Shown here: positions 1 to 10,715 of the stretch, in pieces
Layout: every line of letters starts with the position of its first letter
How positions within the stretch are numbered: the first letter of the stretch is position 1
DNA from: Reticulitermes speratus
Lineage: Eukaryota; Arthropoda; Insecta; Blattodea; Rhinotermitidae
NCBI GenBank assembly: GCA_021186555.1
Contig: JAJKFL010000012.1
Coordinates: forward strand, 992,001-1,056,000
Length of the DNA: 64,000 bases
Reading direction: 5' to 3'
The notes under the pieces: model-generated
The model's database searches: none
What the model was told of the DNA's origin: nothing
What the model saw: only the letters and a program-made list of their open reading frames with translations
Made by a program: the position numbers and the translations under genes

Positions 1-1077
1 CCGATTCACAACCTGCACTACTGACAGCATGTTTAATAAACGGCAGAAGCATAAATAAACGCATCACGTTCAGCGGACGTCGAACATTGCTGACAGGACA
101 GACAGACAGACGGAGACAGAGACATGAGTGAAAGGTGTGAACGGAGTAAGGGAACAGGACGGGGGTAAAGGCACAAAGGGGTAAGGACGAACGGAGGTGA
201 GGAACGAAGATACGAGGGAATTAGGATCACCCGCCAGCAGGCACATCTGCATAGGATGGGTTATTTGACGACGAAGACGATCGTGACCTATTTTAAAGCT
301 GTATCCAGTCACGCACCTGAAGAATAGTGAGGAAAAGCCCAGAGAACCTCAGTAAATGTGTACAACCGGTAGCCCTGCGATCCCCAGTTCCGCAGCGCTA
401 CCGCCACGGTAACCCGCTCCAGTTCGCCATCCATACAACTCCATTCCTCTCAGCCCATCTCACACCCATCGGCCCTCGAACTACTGACCTTCAGTTCCAA
501 ATACGGAGTCACTCCGCTTGCCTTGGGAGCACCAATAAGGAACGTCAGATCTTGTCCAGATCCTATTTAGGACAGGCGCCATTTACCTTGAATCAAAGCC
601 TTCCTCGTTGACAACACATGTCCGAACAAAGACCGCGCACTGCACACTGCACAAGGTCGGTTCTGCTGCATTCTGATGACACTCTACAGCAAACGGACAA
701 AACTGGACAAGAATCCCGCAATTTATTAACAATATATTACTTTGAGAAAAATGCGTACAGAGTTTTGGCACCGTAACGTGGAAAGCGACCGCCTGGAAGA
801 CCCACGTGTAGATGGAAGGATATTATGTGGGTGTGTGCTAGATGAATACGGTCCACAGTGGCGACAAGTGAAATGATCTTGTCAACACGGTAATGAACAT
901 TCCAGTTACACAAAATGAGGGGAATTTCTCGACTACCTGAAAAACCGCCGGCTTTTACTCTGCTCCACGCAGTTACTGATGCACGGAAACCGGTCGCAGA
1001 ATGACGGCGATATGTTGGCCACCGCCCTGAGCGCGTGGACAGCCCTCGAACTGGACTGAGGGCTGAGGCGTGGGGGA
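1..1077. other. Non-coding sequence with no recognised feature
   Basis: I see no gene, RNA gene or clear mobile element here. Short open frames on both strands have no recognisable domain and look like chance. The stretch ends where the 59-bp tandem array begins. Confidence 0.5.
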
Positions 1078-2190
1078 TGACCACGAACGACCTGCTCTTT
1101 GTACGACCGCCGTACACACACATCACACGTACAAAGTGACCACGAACGACCTGCTCTTTGTACGACCGCCGTACACACACATCACACGTACAAAGTGACC
1201 ACCAACGACCTGCTCTTTGTACGACCGCCGTAAACACACATCACACGTACAAAGTGACCACCAACGACCTGCTCTTTGTACGACCGCCGTAAACACACAT
1301 CACACGTACAAAGTGACCACGAACGACCTGCTCTTTGTACGACCGCCGTACACACACATCACACGTACAAAGTGACCACGAACGACCTGCTCTTTGTACG
1401 ACCCCGTACACACACATCACACGTACAAAGTGACCACGAACGACCTGCTCTTTGTACGACCGCCGTACACACACATCACACGTACAAAGTGACCACGAAC
1501 GACCTGCTCTTTGTACGACCCCCGTACACACACATCACACGTACAAAGTGACCACGAACGACCTGCTCTTTGTACGACCCCCGTAAACACACATCACACG
1601 TACAAAGTGACCACGAACGACCTGCTCTTTGTACGACCGCCGTACACACACATCACACGTACAAAGTGACCACGAACGACCTGCTCTTTGTACGACCGCC
1701 GTACACACATCACACGTACAAAGTGACCACGAACGACCTGCTCTTTGTACGACCGCCGTACACACATCACACGTACAAAGTGACCACGAACGACCTGCTC
1801 TTTGTACGACCGCCGTACACACACATCACACGTACAAAGTGACCACCAACGACCTGCTCTTTGTACGACCGCCGTACACACACATCACACGTACAAAGTG
1901 ACCACGAACGACCTGCTCTTTGTACGACCGCCGTACACACACATCACACGTACAAAGTGACCACGAACGACCTGCTCTTTGTACGACCGCCGTACACACA
2001 CATCACACGTACAAAGTGACCACGAACGACCTGCTCTTTGTACGACCGCCGTACACACACATCACACGCACAAAGTGACCACGAACGACCTGCTCTTTGT
2101 ACGACCCCGTACACACACATCACACGTACAAAGTGACCACGAACGACCTGCTCTTTGTACGACCGCCGTACACACACATCACACGCACAG
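1078..2190. repeat. 59-bp tandem repeat array, about 19 copies
   Basis: A unit of about 59 bp beginning GACCACGAACGACCTGCTCT and ending in a CACACACATCACACGTACAAAGT segment is repeated head to tail. Copies are almost identical. They differ by single substitutions (GACCGCCGT/GACCCCGT, ACGAACGA/ACCAACGA) and by 2-bp changes in the CA run, so unit length varies from about 57 to 60 bp. Short open frames on both strands are by-products of the repetition. I cannot link the unit to a known element. Confidence 0.95.
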
Positions 2191-2264
2191 TCCTTATCTG
2201 CGGTTCCCCGTCCACACTGTGTCCTACAATAAACAAGACTGCACACGATGCACTCTGTCACGCA

Positions 2265-3185
2265 GTACACAGGCTTCATCAAGGCGTTCTTTACTTTTCA
2301 TAGTGTCATACGGCTTCGCGGTACAGGAAGAAATGTAATTTCACCCCCTCCCCCCCCAAAGAAAGGGTGGCCTCCCTACGCAATCTCTTGTGTCGAACTT
2401 TGCCCTAACTGGAGGACAACAAAGGTGGAAGTACGTACAGAAATCCAGCTACGCCTCACAGTACGCCGATTTCAACGCAACGCCCGAACGCACTACGTCC
2501 AACTGTCCCGTGTCGTATTTCAACGCAACGCCCGAACGCACTACGTCCAACTGTCCCGTGTCGTATTTCAACGCAACGCCCGAACGCACTACGTCCAACT
2601 GTCCCGTGTCGTATTTCAACGCAACGCCCGAACGCACTACGTCCAACTGTCACGTGTCGTATTTCAACGCAACGCCCGAACGCACTACGTCCAACTGTCC
2701 CGTGTCGTATTTCAACGCAACGCCCGAACGCACTACGTCCAACTGTCCCGTGTCGTATTTCAACGCAACGCCCGAACGCACTACGTCCAACTGTCCCGTG
2801 TCGTATTTCAACGCAACGCCCCAACGCACTACGTCCAACTGTCCGCGTCGTATTTCAACGCAACGCCCCAACGCACTACGTCCAACTGTCCCGAGTCGTA
2901 TTTCACGCACTACGTCCAACTGTCCCGTGTCGTATTTCACGCACTACGTCCAACTGTCCCGTGCCGTATTTCACCAACACCGGTCAATAAATAAAGCGCG
3001 GGGCAGCAATTTATTTACAGCCTTAAGGAAAGCACGACTGCCACGGAACAAGTGCTTGGTCGACGAACCTTTCGCAAAGAACTCCTACACCGCATTTCAT
3101 GAAAATCCGGAGAACGGTTTCGTCGCCGATACTATGTCACAGACGGACAGGCGTGTACCCAACATTGGGCGTTCTTTTTTTACTT
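2265..3185 (+). mobile_element. Transposable-element remnant interrupted by a 48-bp array
   Basis: The flanks at 2265-2345, 2380-2465 and 3000-3180 match, in the same order, the stretch at about 9672-10185. Shared landmarks include the AGGCGTTC start, an AATGTAATTTCA box, a CTACACCGCATTTCATGAAA box and a terminal CACAGACGGACAG run. A tail with ATTTCATGAAAATCCG followed by CAGACAGACGG-like runs is common at the 3' ends of decayed insect non-LTR elements. That assignment is from memory and tentative. No intact coding region remains, and the 48-bp array has expanded inside this copy only. Confidence 0.6.
2465..2975. repeat. 48-bp tandem repeat array, about 10 copies
   Basis: The unit contains TTTCAACGCAACGCCCGAAC followed by GCACTACGTCCAACTGTCCC and GTGTCGTA, 48 bp in all. 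The first eight copies are nearly identical. The last ones are shortened, having lost the CAACGCAACGCCC part. Because 48 is a multiple of three, long open frames run through on both strands, but I see no reason to call them genes. A single unamplified, diverged version of the unit is present in the related element copy near 9920-9990. Confidence 0.95.
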
Positions 3186-3236
3186 CGTAAATAACGCCAG
3201 AAATGCTAACAAAAGGAGGGTAAGTAAGTCTAAACG

Positions 3237-4535
3237 CTTCTGATGACGGTGGTTTATGGCAAACAGGACTTAATGTGAATCCTAATGACGGCAGTTTATG
3301 ACAAACAGGACTGTTACTGTGAATCCTAATGACGGCAGTTTATGGCAAACAGGACTGTTACTGTGAATCCTAATGACGGCAGTTTATGGCAAACAGGATT
3401 GTTGCTGTGGATCCTGATGACGGCAGTTTATGACAAACAGGACTGTTGCTGTGGATCCTAATGACGATAGTTTATGGCTATGGCAAACAGGACTGTTACT
3501 GTGGAACCTGATGACGGCAGTTTATGGCAAACAGGACTGTTACTGTGGATCCTAATGACGGCAGTTTATGGCAAACAGGACTGTTACTGTGAATCCTAAT
3601 GACGGCAGTTTATGGCAAACAGGATTGTTACTGTGAATCCTAATGACGGCAGTTTATGGCAAACAGGACTGTTACTGTGGATCCTAATGACGGCAGTTTA
3701 TGGCAAACAGGACTGTTACTGTGAATCCTAATGACGACAGTTTATGGCAAACAGGACTGTTACTGTGAATCCTAATGACGGCAGTTTATGGCAAACAGGA
3801 CTGTTACTGTGGATCCTAATGACGGCAGTTTATGGCAAACAGGACTGTTACTGTGAATCCTAATGACGACAGTTTATGGCAAACAGGACTGTTACCGTGG
3901 ATCCTAATGACGACAGTTTATGGCAAACAGGACTGTTACCGTGGATCCTAATGACGACAGTTTATGGCAAACAGGACTGTTACTGTGAATCCTAATGACG
4001 GCAGTTTATGGCAAACAGGACTGTTACTGTGAATCCTAATGACGGCAGTTTATGGCAAACAGGATTGTTACTGTGGATCCTGATGACGGCAGTTTATGAC
4101 AAACAGGACTGTTGCTGTGGATCCTAATGACGATAGTTTATGGCTATGGCAAACAGGACTGTTACGTGGAACCTGATGACGGCAGTTTATGGCAAACAGG
4201 ACTGTTACTGTGGATCCTAATGACGGCAGTTTATGGCAAACAGGACTGTTACTGTGTATCCTAATGGCAGTTTATGGCAAACAGGACTGTTACTGTGGAA
4301 CCTGATGACGGCAGTTTATGGCAAACAGGACTGTTACTGTGGATTCTAATGACGGCAGTTTATGGCAAACAGGACTGTTACTGTGGATCCTAATGACGGC
4401 AGTTTATGGCAAACAGGACTGTTACTGTGGATTCTAATGACGGCAGTTTATGGCAAACAGGACTGTTACTGTGGATCCTAATGACGGCAGTTTATGGCAA
4501 ACAGGACTGTTACCGTGGAACCTGATGACGGCATA
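3237..4535. repeat. 44-bp tandem repeat array, about 29 copies
   Basis: The unit contains CTAATGACGGCAGTTTATGG followed by CAAACAGGACTGTTACTGTG and GATC. Copies vary at a few fixed positions: GGATCC/GAATCC/GGAACC, GGCAG/GACAG/GATAG, and GGACT/GGATT. Two copies carry an extra GGCTAT insertion at about 3475 and 4142. They sit in matching contexts 666 bp apart, so a block of about 15 units has been duplicated inside the array. Confidence 0.95.
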
Positions 4536-5084
4536 AGGCAACACTACAGTCCACAGATCGTGCTGCTGGTGCAGCTGCCTGTTGCTAACATTACACAGCA
4601 CCGAGCAACTGGTGTGTTTGCTCACGAAGCCTTAAACGAGCTGTCAACAGCCCGGTCTATTGACATTTCGTCATACAATGATGAAACAGTAGAGAATTCA
4701 GGATGTGGAAGGAAGCGGCCGTGGCCTACTCTGAGATACTACTCCATTTGCTGGAATGCCTCAAGAAAACAAAGCCTCAGCCATGACGGACGGTCCTACA
4801 GGCTACGAAATCACTATAGCACGCTACTGGCCTAAGACTATAAAACTTGCGTTACTTAATGTCGCTTTATCAACTACAAACGTTAGGCCTATGCAGCATG
4901 AAACTCGTCTCATATTAAAACAACCCGTTTCCATCTCCAAGAAAACACACAGCCCCTCCATTAGACAGATGCTGATGTGTACCGACACACGTGCTGCAAA
5001 TACACTGCCAGATCTGGGAGGCTAAGTTCCCAGTTACTGGACGATAAACAGGGTGGTACAAATAATTACCATGACTAACTCCAT
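4536..5084. other. Non-coding stretch with a SINE-like fragment
   Basis: At about 4705-4795 the segment with GGAAGCGGCCGTGGCCTACT matches a second copy at about 54677-54760. I recognise this as part of a dispersed SINE-like repeat found widely in insects; that is from memory. Nothing else is recognisable, and the small open frames have no domain. Confidence 0.45.
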
Positions 5085-5225
5085 GGAACACAGTCCTTCT
5101 TGAGAAGGTACCTGTCCGGCAGCCAGTCAGGAAATTCCCCATACTTTATGGAACCACAACAGTCCACCACTTGTCCCTATCCTGAGCCACGTGAATTCAG
5201 ATCGCGTTCTGCCATCCTCTGTTTG
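5085..5225 (-). mobile_element. Non-LTR retrotransposon 3'-end fragment
   Basis: Read on the minus strand, this short piece carries the same terminal coding and 3' untranslated sequence as the better copies at 35.3 and 50.5 kb. On the plus strand the marks are AGTCAGGAAATTCCCCATAC, then TTTATGGAACC, then CCACTTGTCCCTATCCTGAG. Only the extreme 3' end of the element is present, as expected from 5'-truncated reverse transcription. Confidence 0.6.
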
Positions 5226-5892
5226 CAATCAATGTCAGTAGGACGTTGCTACCAAACCCCATTCTGTCCACAACACATGCACTGCAGGACTGACCGACGC
5301 CACAACACCACAACACCAGACACAACGTACCTGCCACTACCGCTCATGTCGCCAACACACACCGTACTGTACTGTACAGCTAATCTCTACTGTAAAGGAT
5401 ATGACCTGCTCGGCAGCCCGATCGCGTCCGAATGTCACCGAGTTTCAACGAACGGCTCAATGACCACATACGGGTACGAAAGGTACATGACCAGACCATT
5501 CAGTACCTGAGGGCGTGGAGGTACTTCCATAGATTCTAGAGCTCTTTCAGTCTCTGGCCCACGCACCCAGAACAATGGGTTACTGGCCGAACAACCTTAA
5601 ATCTGGTAATATACGGTGAGTAGGGACTAGAAAGGAAACCGGAAACATAACGTTAAACATTTTCACACCCACGCCCATCTAGTGCCGAGGTTAAAGAAAG
5701 AGTAGAGCTATACCTCTACTCCCCCTCTGGGCCTTCGTGGCCTGTTCTAGGGTGACCTTTACCTTTACACCGAGTTCAACTTAAGTGCAATAAGCCAAAA
5801 TGCCATCACTAATACAACAGAACTGACACTTTGCGCGCTAATTACGTTGGTAATTTCGTACAAACTGTAACAACGACCAGTATTGCCTATAC

Positions 5893-6410
5893 CAGTGGTT
5901 TTCAACCTGGGGTACGTGTACCCCAGGGGTACGCGAAGACATCTTAGGGGGTACGTAAACTAAAAAAAAATAAATGTATTATTTCACGATAAACACTGAA
6001 TAATCAGGGCCAGATTTACGGTTAGCCACAAGAGACCGGACGTAAGGACATGCGATTTGGGAGCGCCATCTCTCTCTCTCTCTCCTTTATGCGATTCTTA
6101 TCCGGGCGGCTAGTTTCATTTTATTCCACATAGTGCATATAATTTTGCTTTGCTAAAATACATTTGTTCCTTTATTAATTTTATATACGATAGACAATAA
6201 TATATTTGTTATTTAATAGCTTGACTCTCCTTTTTCTCATTTAAAACTTATTATTTAATACATTATTTTGGATGTAATTTATTTAACTTATTTTAGATGT
6301 AGATTATAGACTATGTATAACTTGAATTGTGCACCAACAACTTTGGGGGTACAAAGTTGAAGAGAAATTATATGTGGGGGTACGCGAACAAAAAAGGTTG
6401 AATACCGCTG
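5893..6410 (+). mobile_element. hAT-type MITE, copy 1 (518 bp)
   Basis: The element starts CAGTGGTTTTCAACCTGGGG and ends GGTTGAATACCGCTG, which are imperfect terminal inverted repeats of the kind seen in the hAT superfamily. It is flanked by a perfect 8-bp direct repeat, GCCTATAC (5885-5892 and 6411-6418), as expected for hAT insertion. The interior is AT-rich with a CT microsatellite near 6070, and no transposase coding is present, so it is non-autonomous. A second copy in the opposite orientation lies 396 bp downstream. Confidence 0.9.
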
Positions 6411-6806
6411 GCCTATACGACACCCAACAACGACGCCCTGCCCGACATCTAGTGGCGTCACGCTGAATTATTGTCCTATTGTTGATTTCACAGCAACATC
6501 CCCCCCCCCAACCGCCTTCTTAGGCCCGATATTCGTTCTTTCTTTCCTACCTGTTTCCTGTCTTTGTGTCTGCAACATCTCGTCCTTCTGAATGTAAATG
6601 AGTGATTCAGAGCAAACCGACAGATCAGCCCAAGGCTGCCAACAGCACGAACTGAACTGTCTGCATCCCACACAAAGCACACGGCCCAGTTGCAGCACAC
6701 TGCAGGCCGTAAACAGGCCTGCTGGTACTGCTAATGCGAAACAGTTTGGCTCACTGCTGGAGGGACAACGGGAAAAGAAATGATTTTCTCAGTCAATCCT
6801 TTACGA
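6411..6806. other. Spacer between the two hAT-type MITEs
   Basis: No gene or known element is recognisable between the inverted MITE copies. A run of ten C lies near 6500. Together with the MITEs, this spacer would form the loop of a very long hairpin. Confidence 0.5.
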
Positions 6807-7310
6807 CAGCGGTATTCAAACATTTTTGTTCGCGTACCCCCACATATAATCTCTCTTCAACTTTGTACCCCAAAGTTGTTGGTGCATAATTCAAGTTATA
6901 CACAGTCTATAATCTACGTCTAAAATAAGTTAAATAAATTACATCCAAAATAATGTATTAAATAATAAGTTTTAAATGAGAAAAAGGAGAGTCAAGCTAT
7001 TAAATAACAAATATATTATTGTCTATCGTATAAACATTAATAAAGGAACAAAGGTATTTTAGCAAAGCAAAATTATATGCACTATGTGGAATAAAATGAA
7101 ACTAGCCGCCCAGATAAGAATCGCATAAAACAGGGGGAGAGAGAGAGAGAGATGTCGCTCCCAAATCGCATGTCCTTACGTCCGGTCTGTTGTGGCTTAC
7201 ACTAAATCTGGCCCTGATTATTCAGTGTTTATCATGAAATAATATATTTATTTTTTTAGTTTCACGTACCCCCTAAGATGTCTTCGCGTACCCCAGGTTG
7301 AATACCACTG
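6807..7310 (-). mobile_element. hAT-type MITE, copy 2 (504 bp, inverted)
   Basis: This is the reverse complement of the copy at 5893-6410, highly similar along its whole length. It starts CAGCGGTATTCAAACATTTT and ends CAGGTTGAATACCACTG. Flanking octamers CTTTACGA (6799-6806) and CTTTACAT (7311-7318) agree at six of eight positions, an imperfect target duplication. The flanking bases match the outer end of the 114-bp satellite-bearing element (TTAACCCTCTAAAGCCCAGT), so this MITE appears to have inserted into that element's terminus. Confidence 0.88.
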
Positions 7311-9325
7311 CTTTACATCCCTGTGGTTACTTTATGTACCGCCACGTTTAACATTCAACAATTCTACGTTCTGCCCACACAGTGTATTTGTGTTTTGTGT
7401 GGATCTCAGAACAAACAGCGATTATTTCACTGTACAGCATTAACTGACTGGTTTGTATAACTGAGACGGAGTGTGTTTACTGCGCGGTACGGACTGTATT
7501 TATGTGTTTTGTGTGGATCTCAGAACAAACAGCGATTATTTCACTGTACAGCATTAACTGACTGGTTTGTATAACTGAGACGGAGTGTGTTTACAGCGCG
7601 GTACGGACTGTATTTATGTGTTTTGTGTGGATCTCAGAACAAACAGCGATTATTTCACTGTACAGCATTAACTGACTGGTTTGTATAACTGAGACGGAGT
7701 GTGTTTACTGCGCGGTACGGACTGTATTTATGTGTTTTGTGTGGATCTCAGAACAAACAGCGATTATTTCACTGTACAGCATTAACTGACTGGTTTGTAT
7801 AACTGAGACGGAGTGTGTTTACTGCGAGGTACGGACTGTATTTATGTGTTTTGTGTGGATCTCAGAACAAACAGCGATTATTTCACTGTACAGCATTAAC
7901 TGACTGGTTTGTATAACTGAGACGGAGTGTGTTTACTGCGCGGTACGGACTGTATTTATGTGTTTTGTGTGGATCTCAGAACAAACAGCGATTATTTCAC
8001 TGTACAGCATTAACTGACTGGTTTGTATAGCTGAGACGGAGTGTGTTTACTGCGCGGTACGGACTGTATTTATGTGTTTTTGTGTGGATCTCAGAACAAA
8101 CAGCGATTATTTCACTGTACAGCATTAACTGACTGGTTTGTATAACTGAGACGTAGTGTTTACTGCGCGGTACGGACTGTATTTATGTGTTTTGTGTGGA
8201 TCTCAGAACAAACAGCGATTATTTCACTGTACAGCATTAACTGACTGGTTTGTATAGCTGAGACGGAGTGTGTTTACTGCGCGGTACGGACTGTATTTAT
8301 GTGTTTTGTGTGGATCTCAGAACAAACAGCGATTATTTCACTGTACAGCATTAACTGACTGGTTTGTATAACTGAGACGTAGTGTTTACTGCGCGGTACG
8401 GACTGTATTTATGTGTTTTGTGTGGATCTCAGAACAAACAGCGATTATTTCACTGTACAGCATTAACTGACTGGTTTGTATAGCTGAGACGGAGTGTGTT
8501 TACTGCGCGGTACGGACTGTATTTATGTGTTTTGTGTGGATCTCAGAACAAACAGCGATTATTTCACTGTACAGCATTAACTGACTGGTTTGTATAACTG
8601 AGACGTAGTGTTTACTGCGCGGTACGGACTGTATTTATGTGTTTTGTGTGGATCTCAGAACAAACAGCGATTATTTCACTGTACAGCATTAACTGACTGG
8701 TTTGTATAGCTGAGACGGAGTGTGTTTACTGCGCGGTACGGACTGTATTTATGTGTTTTGTGTGGATCTCAGAACAAACAGCGATTATTTCACTGTACAG
8801 CATTAACTGACTGGTTTGTATAACTGAGACGGAGTGTGTTTACTGCGCGGTACGGACTGTATTTATGTGTTTTGTGTGGATCTCAGAACAAACAGCGATT
8901 ATTTCACTGTACAGCATTAACTGACTGGTTTGTATAACTGAGACGGAGTGTGTTTACTGCGCGGTACGGACTGTATTTATGTGTTTTGTGTGGATCTCAG
9001 AACAAACAGCGATTATTTCACTGTACAACATTAACTGACTGGTTTGTATAACTGAGACGGAGTGTGTTTACTGCGCGGTACGGACTGTATTTATGTGTTT
9101 TGTGTGGATCTCAGAACAAACAGCGATTATTTCACTGTACAGCATTAACTGACTGGTTTGTATAACTGAGACGGAGTGTGTTTACTGCGCGGTACGGACT
9201 GGGTCTTTATATATAATTGAGGTTAATCTGAAGGACACACAAATACACTGTGTGGGCAGAACGTAGAATTGTGAATGTTAAACATAGCGGTACATATAGT
9301 AACCACTGGGTTTTAGAGTGCTACA
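7311..9325 (-). mobile_element. Satellite-bearing transposon, copy A, with terminal inverted repeats
   Basis: The left end (7319-7395) contains GTGGTTACTTTATGTACCGC, GTTTAACATTCAACAATTCT and GCCCACACAGTGTATTTGTG. The right end (9232-9308) carries the same sequence inverted: CACAAATACACTGTGTGGGC, then GAATGTTAAACATAGCGGTA, then ATAGTAACCACTG. These make terminal inverted repeats of about 75 bp. Between them is the 114-bp array in minus orientation and a short TATATATAAT segment. No transposase is present. In other copies the outermost bases read TTAACC then, further in, AAAGCCCAGTGG. That TTAA followed by CC resembles piggyBac-type termini, but the superfamily is not settled. A hAT-type MITE has split the left outer edge. 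Confidence 0.7.
7395..9208 (-). repeat. 114-bp satellite array, block A, about 16 copies
   Basis: On the plus strand each unit reads ATTTATGTGTTTTGTGTGGA, then TCTCAGAACAAACAGCGATT, and so on to GCGCGGTACGGACTGT. Copies are nearly identical. Between about 8000 and 8730, units with TATAGCTGAGACGGAGTGTG alternate with units having TATAACTGAGACGTAGTG and a 2-bp shortening, a higher-order dimer of about 226 bp. The same unit forms blocks B, C, D, D2 and E in the opposite orientation. Confidence 0.97.
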
Positions 9326-9671
9326 GTGTACCAACCGACTACACAGTCCACACCGGACACAGATGACCAGACGTGCTCACAACGTACGCTTTGTCTCGCG
9401 ATGTGTGTGTCAGCTGACAGCACGTGTCTCAATTGAACAGTGCCACACGCTAGCCTTATGCAGCCAGCCCAGCCCGGTACACTGTACAGACGTTCCATAA
9501 GCTGCAGTCATACACCAATAGTACCAATAGTACGACTGCACTCACCTAACCTTGCCACGACACGTGACAAACTTCACGTACCGGCACTTTACAGAGGTCC
9601 CAGTTCACACTGAACAGGGCACTGGGTGGGTCCCAGAGTTCGTGTGGCCGCTCTGGAGGAGCCAAGATTGC
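9326..9671. other. Non-coding stretch without recognised features
   Basis: Short open frames on both strands overlap here but have no domain or codon signal I trust. No repeat shared with the rest of the window was noticed. Confidence 0.4.
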
Positions 9672-10190
9672 AGACTTAATACAGGCGTTCCTTACTGTCA
9701 GAATGCCATATGGTTTGACTGTACACACGTAAATGTAATTTCATTTACGGCTGTAAGAAAAGCACAGCCTTCCCTGTGCGATTTTCACGAAACTCACAAA
9801 TGGTCAGCTGCACCCTGTGCAGATGTCGTATACCGAACTGCAGTATTGGGCGGCATTAACTGCAGGAGTTGCGGACAGAAATGCACTTACGCCTCTAAGT
9901 ACAGTACGTCTTTTAATGCGCAGATTTTCACGAAATTCTTGAGTCCTCAACGGCATTACGTGGCAATCCCCTATGCCAAATTTCACCCAAATCCCTCAAG
10001 AAATATGGAAAGCACGGACACAAGTACGACTGTCATTAAGACGATTTTCACCAAAGAGACGCTTGATTGACTTTTTTGCGAAGAGCTCCTACACCGCATT
10101 TCATGAAAATCCGACAAACGGTTAAGTCGGTGACACTGAGTCACAGACAGACGGGCGGACGTGGTGTCTACATAAGCGTTCTGTGCACAT
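9672..10190 (+). mobile_element. Transposable-element remnant, sister of the 2.3-3.2 kb copy
   Basis: This stretch is co-linear with 2265-3185 apart from lacking the 48-bp array. Shared blocks are GGCGTTCCTTACTGTCAGAA, AATGTAATTTCATTTACGGC, GTAAGAAAAGCAC, CTACACCGCATTTCATGAAA and CACAGACAGACGGGCGGAC. Around 9950-9985, AACGGCATTACGTGGCAATC followed by CCCTATGCCAAATTTCA aligns with one 48-bp unit. This copy therefore seems to keep the pre-expansion state. An open frame across 9552-10070 has no recognised domain. Confidence 0.6.
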
Positions 10191-10411
10191 GCCGGCTACC
10201 GTCCTGTCGCTACACTGAGCTAACCCGATCGGTATGCATTGTGCCCATGTAGACGGCACATAACAGCCCCACGCTTTATCAGAGTTTAAAGTCCCAGTAC
10301 AGCGTCCATGTTTGTTTACCAGAGCTACAGGGTGTTCTCGTTTTATTGCACACACCTTGTACCTGCAGGTTCACTGCACTGTAGCCGTTATTCTTGCATG
10401 AAACGAGCTGA

Positions 10412-10686
10412 GCTGATACAATGGCGATCACTGGAGCGCAGCACTTGCTGACTGAGCTGAGCCACTGTGCTGATACAATGGCGATCACTGGAGCGCAGCA
10501 CTTGCTGACTGAGCTGAGCCACTGTGCTGATACAATGGCGATCACTGGAGCGCAGCACTTGCTGACTGAGCTGAGCCACTGTGCTGATACAATGGCGATC
10601 ACTGGAGCGCAGCACTTGCTGACTGAGCTGAGCCACTGTGCTGATACAATGGCGATCACTGGAGCGCAGCACTTGCTGACTGAGCT
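10412..10686. repeat. 57-bp tandem repeat array, about 5 copies
   Basis: The unit contains GCTGATACAATGGCGATCAC, then TGGAGCGCAGCACTTGCTGA, then CTGAGCTGAGCCACTGT. The copies are essentially identical, which points to recent amplification. The following array starts only about 30 bp further on. Open frames through it are by-products of the 57-bp length. Confidence 0.95.
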
Positions 10687-10715
10687 CGAGGACATCGTCT
10701 GACAATGCACAGAGA

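Noticed and set aside
4434-4835. Open frames at the right edge of the 44-bp array as an exon
   Set aside because: They start inside the repeat, run into a dispersed SINE-like fragment and carry no domain or splice signals I trust.
9552-10070. 172-codon open frame as a gene
   Set aside because: It overlaps a transposable-element remnant with a sister copy at 2.3-3.2 kb, has no domain and no frame conservation between the copies.
10325-10345. ACAGGGTGT-type termini (also near 12915 and 40741) as complete mariner-type elements
   Set aside because: Each is a single short motif with no inverted partner nearby. Only the one at 47929 is close to transposase sequence.
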